Shown in pieces: positions 60,288 to 64,000 of a stretch of 64,000 nucleotides of DNA (the stretch's first letter is position 1; each line of letters starts with the position of its first letter). This stretch comes from Lentzea sp. NEAU-D7. Its GTDB lineage: Bacteria; Actinomycetota; Actinomycetes; Mycobacteriales; Pseudonocardiaceae. The notes beneath the pieces are model-generated. The model was not told the origin of the DNA and made no database searches. It saw only the letters and a program-made list of their open reading frames with translations. The DNA lies in NCBI RefSeq assembly GCF_026242055.1, contig NZ_JAPJDL010000027.1, positions 61,952-125,951 of the forward strand, in the 5' to 3' direction. Position numbers and translations under genes: made by a program.

Positions 60288-60362
60288 GCGAGCCACCCTG
60301 CACCCATTACCCGCACTATTCGACACCCATTGACAGAACCACACGAACGGGTGAGAGCCCGG

Positions 60363-61532
60363 TCAGCTCGAACGGGTGGCGAGCCCTCGCAGCGCCGACT
60401 CGTCCAGACCCGTCGCGGCCTGCACCTCGACCGGATCGAGCGCACCGCAGTCCACCGCCCGGAGGAAGAACGACGACAGCGCCTGAGCGGTCGCCGGCTC
60501 GTCCAGAACGCCTCCCGAGACGTTCTGCACGTACGCCTTCAGCCGTGCCGCGTCCGCCTCCAGACCCTCCCGGTAGAAGGCGTAGACGGCCGCGTAGCGC
60601 GTCACCAGCTGGGCGGGGTGCAGGTCCCAGCCCTGGTAGAAACCGTGCTCCAGCGACCGGCGCGTCAGCCGGTAGTGCGTGTCCCAGCCGTGCTTCTTCT
60701 GGTCACCGACGGGGAGCACGTTGGTGGAGCCGTCCGACAGCCGGACACCGGTGCCGGCGGCGGAAACCTGCATCACGTGCCGGGCGAAGTCGCACGCGCC
60801 GTGGGCCAGGTGCTGCTGCGCCGCGGACAGCCCGCAGCCCGCCGTGTAGTCGTAGGTGCCGAAGTGCAGACCCGTCACCCGGCCACGACCGGCCGCGATG
60901 AACCGCGGGATCGCGAGACGACCCTCACCGTCCACGATGGACTGGGTGGTCTCGACCTGGATCTCGAACTTCAGGTCCTCGCCGAAGAGGTCGAGCACCT
61001 CGCCGAAGACCTCGACCTGGTCGACCGACGTCACCTTGGGAAACGTGATGACGAAGCCCGGCGGGATCTCTCCCAGTGCCGTCAGGAAGATGTCCAGGGT
61101 GCGCAGGCCGCGCTCGCGCAGTTCGGCCGTGTCGAACGACTTGATGCGCAGCCCGCACGACGGCGGCGCGGTGCCCTCGGCGACCCAGCGCGACAGCAGG
61201 ATCGCCGTGCTCTCGGCGTCCATGTCCTCGACGTCGTCCTCGGGAGCGCCGTAGCCGTCCTCGAAGTCGATCCGCAGGTCCTCGATCGGCTCACGCCGGA
61301 GCTTGGCCTCGACGCGTTCCAGCACGCCCTCGGGCAGGTCCGGGAGCAGTTCCGGTTCGATCGACTCCAGCGCCTCGCGGCCCCAGTCGGCGACCGTGGT
61401 CCCGATGATGCGGCCGGCGGGCACGTAGCACGTGTGCACGGGCTGACGCCCCACCGGCCAGCTGCGTTCCACAGTGGACAGCCGGGCGGTCACCCGCGCG
61501 ACGTCCTCGGGAGACAGCGATGTCTCGTACAT
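60363..61532 (-). CDS. HpcH/HpaI aldolase/citrate-lyase-like protein (DUF6986)
   Basis: 389 residues from ATG 61532, overlapping the aceB stop as TGATG. A CitE-like TIM barrel: LRIDFEDGYG, GLRIKSFD, FVITFPKVTSVDQVEVF, FEIQVETTQSIVDGEGR, and a GLHFGTYDYTAGCG stretch. Such folds make or break C-C bonds next to carboxylates, often with CoA thioesters. Pairing with malate synthase in a purine-degradation locus points to glyoxylate or malate-related chemistry. The exact reaction is not known. Confidence 0.85.
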   Translation of the reverse strand: MYETSLSPEDVARVTARLSTVERSWPVGRQPVHTCYVPAGRIIGTTVADWGREALESIEPELLPDLPEGVLERVEAKLRREPIEDLRIDFEDGYGAPEDDVEDMDAESTAILLSRWVAEGTAPPSCGLRIKSFDTAELRERGLRTLDIFLTALGEIPPGFVITFPKVTSVDQVEVFGEVLDLFGEDLKFEIQVETTQSIVDGEGRLAIPRFIAAGRGRVTGLHFGTYDYTAGCGLSAAQQHLAHGACDFARHVMQVSAAGTGVRLSDGSTNVLPVGDQKKHGWDTHYRLTRRSLEHGFYQGWDLHPAQLVTRYAAVYAFYREGLEADAARLKAYVQNVSGGVLDEPATAQALSSFFLRAVDCGALDPVEVQAATGLDESALRGLATRSS

Positions 61533-63016
61533 CAGATGCGCTCGTACGCCGGCAGCGTCAGGAAGTCGACGAAGTCCTCGGACAACGCGACCTGCTCGAA
61601 CAGCTCGACGGCCGCCGCCACGTGCGGCCCCTCGAGCTCGCCGCCCACTCGCGCCAGCACTTCGCGCACGGCGTCGGCGGTGACCTCCGTGCCGTCGTCG
61701 AGCAAGACCTTGTTGTTGACCCACTGCCAGATCTGCGACCTGCTGATCTCCGCGGTGGCCGCGTCCTCCATGAGGTTGTGGATCGCCGCCGCGCCGTTGC
61801 CGCCCAGCCAGGACGCGATGTACCGCACGCCGACGTCGACGGCGGCCTCAAGTCCCGCACGCGTCGCCGAACCACCCGCCGACTTGAAGTCGAGCAGCTG
61901 CTCCGCCGTGACGCTGACCTCCGGACGCTGCTTGTCGATCTGGTTCGGCCGGTCGCCCAGCACCCCGTCGAAGATCTCGCGGCAAATCGGCACGAGGTCA
62001 GGATGCGCCACCCACGACCCGTCGAAACCATCGTTCGCCTCGCGCGTCTTGTCCTCGCGAACCTTGCGCAGCGCGTTCTCGGTGACCTCGGGATCACGCC
62101 GGTTGGGGATGAACGCGGCCATGCCACCCATGGCGAACGCCCCGCGCTTGTGACAGGTCTTCACCAGAAGCTCGGTGTACGCGCGCATGAACGGCGCCGT
62201 CATCGTGACGCTGTTGCGGTCCGGCAGCACGTAGTCCGCACCCGCGTCACGGAAGTACTTGATGACGCTGAAGAGGTAATCCCACCGACCGGCGTTAAGG
62301 CCCGACGCGTGGTCCCGCAGTTCGTAGAGGATCTCCTCCATCTGGAACGCGGCGGGAATCGTCTCGATGAGCACCGTTGCCCTGATGGTGCCGTGCGGCA
62401 CGCCCTTGAGCTTCTGCGCCGTCGTGAAGACGTCGTTCCACAGCCGCGCTTCGAGGTGCGACTCCATCTTCGGCAGGTAGTAGTACGGCTTGCCGAGCTC
62501 GGCGTTGTGGAAGAAGTGCAGCCCGAAGTCCACGAGCGCGCCAACGGCGTTCTTCCCGCCGAACTGCAGGTTCCGCTCGTCGAGGTGCCACCCGCGAGGC
62601 CGCACGACGATCGTCGGGTAAGGCCCGCCCTTGAGCTTGTACTCCTTGCCCTCCGGCGAGGTGAACTCGATCGTCTCCCGCGCCGCCTCGTACAGGTTCA
62701 CCTGCCCCTGCACGACGTTGTCCCAATGAGGCGTGTTCGCGTCCTCCAGGTCCGCGAGCCACACCTTGGCACCGGAGTTGAGCGCGTTGATCGTCATCTT
62801 GCGCTCGGTGGGCCCGGTGATCTCGACGCGCCGATCGCGCAGCGCCTCGGGCGCCTCAGCGACCTTCCACTCACCGTCACGCACGTCCTGCGTCTCGGGA
62901 AGGAACCCGAGGGGCCGGCGCTCCTTGCGAAGGGCGAGCAACTCGTCCCTGCGGGCGGCATGCGCCTCGTGCAGCTTCGCGACGAACTCAAGAGCCTCTT
63001 CGGTCAGGACCTGCAC
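61532..63016 (-). CDS. aceB: malate synthase A
   Basis: 494 residues from GTG 63016. It condenses glyoxylate and acetyl-CoA to malate. Motifs: ADLEDANTPHWDN, VRPRGWHLDERN, YYYLPKMESHLEARLWND, LIETIPAAFQMEEILYEL, FDGSWVAHPDLVP, and VGVRYIASWLGGNGAAAIHNLMEDAATAEISRSQIWQW split over the C-terminal domain. With gcl it gives the cell two exits for glyoxylate from allantoin. Isocitrate lyase is not present, which supports a purine rather than an acetate role. Confidence 0.96.
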   Translation of the reverse strand: MQVLTEEALEFVAKLHEAHAARRDELLALRKERRPLGFLPETQDVRDGEWKVAEAPEALRDRRVEITGPTERKMTINALNSGAKVWLADLEDANTPHWDNVVQGQVNLYEAARETIEFTSPEGKEYKLKGGPYPTIVVRPRGWHLDERNLQFGGKNAVGALVDFGLHFFHNAELGKPYYYLPKMESHLEARLWNDVFTTAQKLKGVPHGTIRATVLIETIPAAFQMEEILYELRDHASGLNAGRWDYLFSVIKYFRDAGADYVLPDRNSVTMTAPFMRAYTELLVKTCHKRGAFAMGGMAAFIPNRRDPEVTENALRKVREDKTREANDGFDGSWVAHPDLVPICREIFDGVLGDRPNQIDKQRPEVSVTAEQLLDFKSAGGSATRAGLEAAVDVGVRYIASWLGGNGAAAIHNLMEDAATAEISRSQIWQWVNNKVLLDDGTEVTADAVREVLARVGGELEGPHVAAAVELFEQVALSEDFVDFLTLPAYERI

Positions 63017-63056
63017 CTGGATCCACCTCTCTCGGTTTTGCTGTGTGGACTATAGT

Positions 63057-63071
63057 TTTTGCATTGCGGAA
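63057..63071. promoter_or_regulatory. IclR/AllR-like palindrome at the aceB/iclR divergent promoter
   Basis: TTTTGCATTGCGGAA matches the TTYYRC-N3-GYRGAA form of the sites at 57107-57203. It lies 23 bp before the iclR start, next to TATAGT (63051-63056), a possible -10. It is well placed for autorepression and for control of aceB. Confidence 0.65.
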
Positions 63072-63093
63072 CTGCAACGAGAGGAGCCGCACC

Positions 63094-63840
63094 GTGTCCA
63101 CAGGTGGCGTGCAGTCCCTGCAAAGAGCCTTCGACCTGCTAGAACGGCTGGCAGACGCAGGCGGCGAAGCCTCGCTCTCGGAGCTGGCGGCAACGTCGGG
63201 CCTGCCACTCCCCACGATCCACCGCCTGATCCGCACCCTTGTCACGCTGGGCTATGTGCGGCAGAACAGCAACCGCCGCTACACCCTCGGCTCCCGCCTG
63301 ATCCGCCTGGGCGAGACCGCCTCCCGCCAGTACGGCACGTGGGCGAGGCCACTGCTCTCCCAACTGGTCGACTCGGTGGAAGAAACAGCGAACCTCGCCG
63401 TCCTCGACGGCGACGAGGTCGTCTACGTGGCGCAGGTGCCGTCAAAGCACTCGATGCGCATGTTCACAGAGGTGGGCCGACGCTTGCTGCCGCACGGCAC
63501 GGGCGTGGGCAAGGCGATGCTCTCGCAACTCCCCCGCGCAGACGTCCGCGCACTGCTGGACCGCACGGGCCTGCCCGCGTACACGTCGAACACGATCACA
63601 GACGCGTCCGAACTCCTCGACTCGCTGGACGAGATCGCGGAGCGCGGCTTCGCGCTGGACGAGTCCGAGCAGGAACTGGGCGTGCGGTGCATCGCAGTCC
63701 CAGTGGTAGGCGGCCCGACGCTGGCCGCGGTATCGGTGTCAGGCCCGGAGGGCAGGCTGACGAAGGAAGCCGTCTCACGAATCCTGCCGGAGGTACTGGC
63801 AGTCGCGAAGCGACTGGCAGACCAAGCCGCAACAGCCTGA
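63094..63840 (+). CDS. IclR-family transcriptional regulator of purine/glyoxylate genes
   Basis: 248 residues from GTG 63094 with GAGAGGAGC upstream. An N-terminal IclR helix-turn-helix (GVQSLQRAFDLLERLADAGGEASLSELAATSGLPLPTIHRLI, with wing TLGYVRQNSNRRYTLG) is followed by the IclR effector domain (ETANLAVLDGDEVVYVAQVPSKHSMRMF, CIAVPVVGG). It resembles AllR-type regulators, for which glyoxylate or allantoin-derived compounds are inducers. It is divergent from aceB. The predicted regulon is aceB-DUF6986, hyi-alc and uraD-uricase. Confidence 0.9.
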   Translation: MSTGGVQSLQRAFDLLERLADAGGEASLSELAATSGLPLPTIHRLIRTLVTLGYVRQNSNRRYTLGSRLIRLGETASRQYGTWARPLLSQLVDSVEETANLAVLDGDEVVYVAQVPSKHSMRMFTEVGRRLLPHGTGVGKAMLSQLPRADVRALLDRTGLPAYTSNTITDASELLDSLDEIAERGFALDESEQELGVRCIAVPVVGGPTLAAVSVSGPEGRLTKEAVSRILPEVLAVAKRLADQAATA

Positions 63841-63850
63841 CAAAGCGAGC

Positions 63851-63893
63851 CGAAGGCGAGCAGCCCACCCAAGCGAAGTCGAAGGCGAGCCGT
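63851..63893. repeat. imperfect direct repeat after iclR
   Basis: CGAAGGCGAGC occurs twice, in the contexts GCCGAAGGCGAGCAG and GTCGAAGGCGAGCCG, 31 bp apart, flanked by GCGAGCC and GCGAAG fragments. It looks like a small intergenic repeat unit; no coding function is apparent. Confidence 0.45.
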
Positions 63894-63963
63894 CTTCCCA
63901 TACGGGCTGGGCGGTGGGGTCCCATCACGAGTCGCGCCATAGCACTTGCTGCATGAGAGAAGG

Positions 63964-64000
63964 GGTGTCAACTCGACACGCTTTTCGTCGAGTTGACACC
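63964..64000. terminator. hairpin at the right edge
   Basis: GGTGTCAACTCGAC (63964-63977) and GTCGAGTTGACACC (63987-64000) form a perfect 14-bp stem with a 9-nt loop containing TTTT. It could be the iclR terminator or belong to a gene beyond the window. Confidence 0.65.

Overview
The window comes from the chromosome of a high-GC, spore-forming filamentous actinomycete, most likely one of the Pseudonocardiales. The evidence is the sporulation sigma factor WhiG, the actinobacterial families DUF2469 and DUF2631, a GlnR-type site before amtB-glnK-glnD, frequent GTG starts and 4-bp stop/start overlaps. The genus cannot be read from the sequence. I found no tRNA, rRNA, IS element or CRISPR array.

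Layout. 1-10,200: end of a secreted inhibitor-like protein, then a polyamine-type ABC transporter (potA-potD and potB-potC) split by a tetR-P450 pair, a DUF2631 protein, an oxidoreductase/HxlR pair and a membrane Ser/Thr kinase. 10,188-18,600: accessory blocks around rlmN, with a frameshifted carbonic-anhydrase relic, small unknown genes, a relic of a second rlmN 3' end, PadR, an aldo/keto reductase, a methyltransferase, a VOC protein and an ECF sigma factor with a membrane partner. 18,620-36,000: conserved core on the minus strand: rpsB-tsf-pyrH-frr-cdsA; whiG, xerC, dprA, comM, yraN, DUF2469, rnhB and two signal peptidases; then rplS-trmD-rimM-khpA-rpsP. 36,100-48,600: pxpA with a CPBP protease, an ECF41 sigma factor with its carboxymuconolactone-decarboxylase partner, an amidohydrolase, ffh, a HAD hydrolase, a small kinase, a HAF-repeat secreted protein and amtB-glnK-glnD. 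48,800-64,000: a secreted tripeptidyl aminopeptidase, then a purine-catabolism region.

The purine region works as a unit. uraD and uricase turn urate towards allantoin. Divergently, hyi-glxR-gcl-glxK-allB-alc opens allantoin, releases urea and channels glyoxylate to glycerate. Malate synthase with a CitE-like aldolase offers the second glyoxylate exit, and an IclR regulator sits divergent to it. A shared 15-bp palindrome lies in both divergent promoter regions. HIU hydrolase (uraH) and ureidoglycolate lyase are missing from the cluster, and the Gcl carries Glu51 where characterised enzymes have Val.

The most notable observations are the Glu51 Gcl, a conserved pair of perfect DnaA boxes occurring twice, ECF41-type promoters on both sides of the sigma-factor gene, the two gene relics near rlmN, and the inferred IclR regulon.
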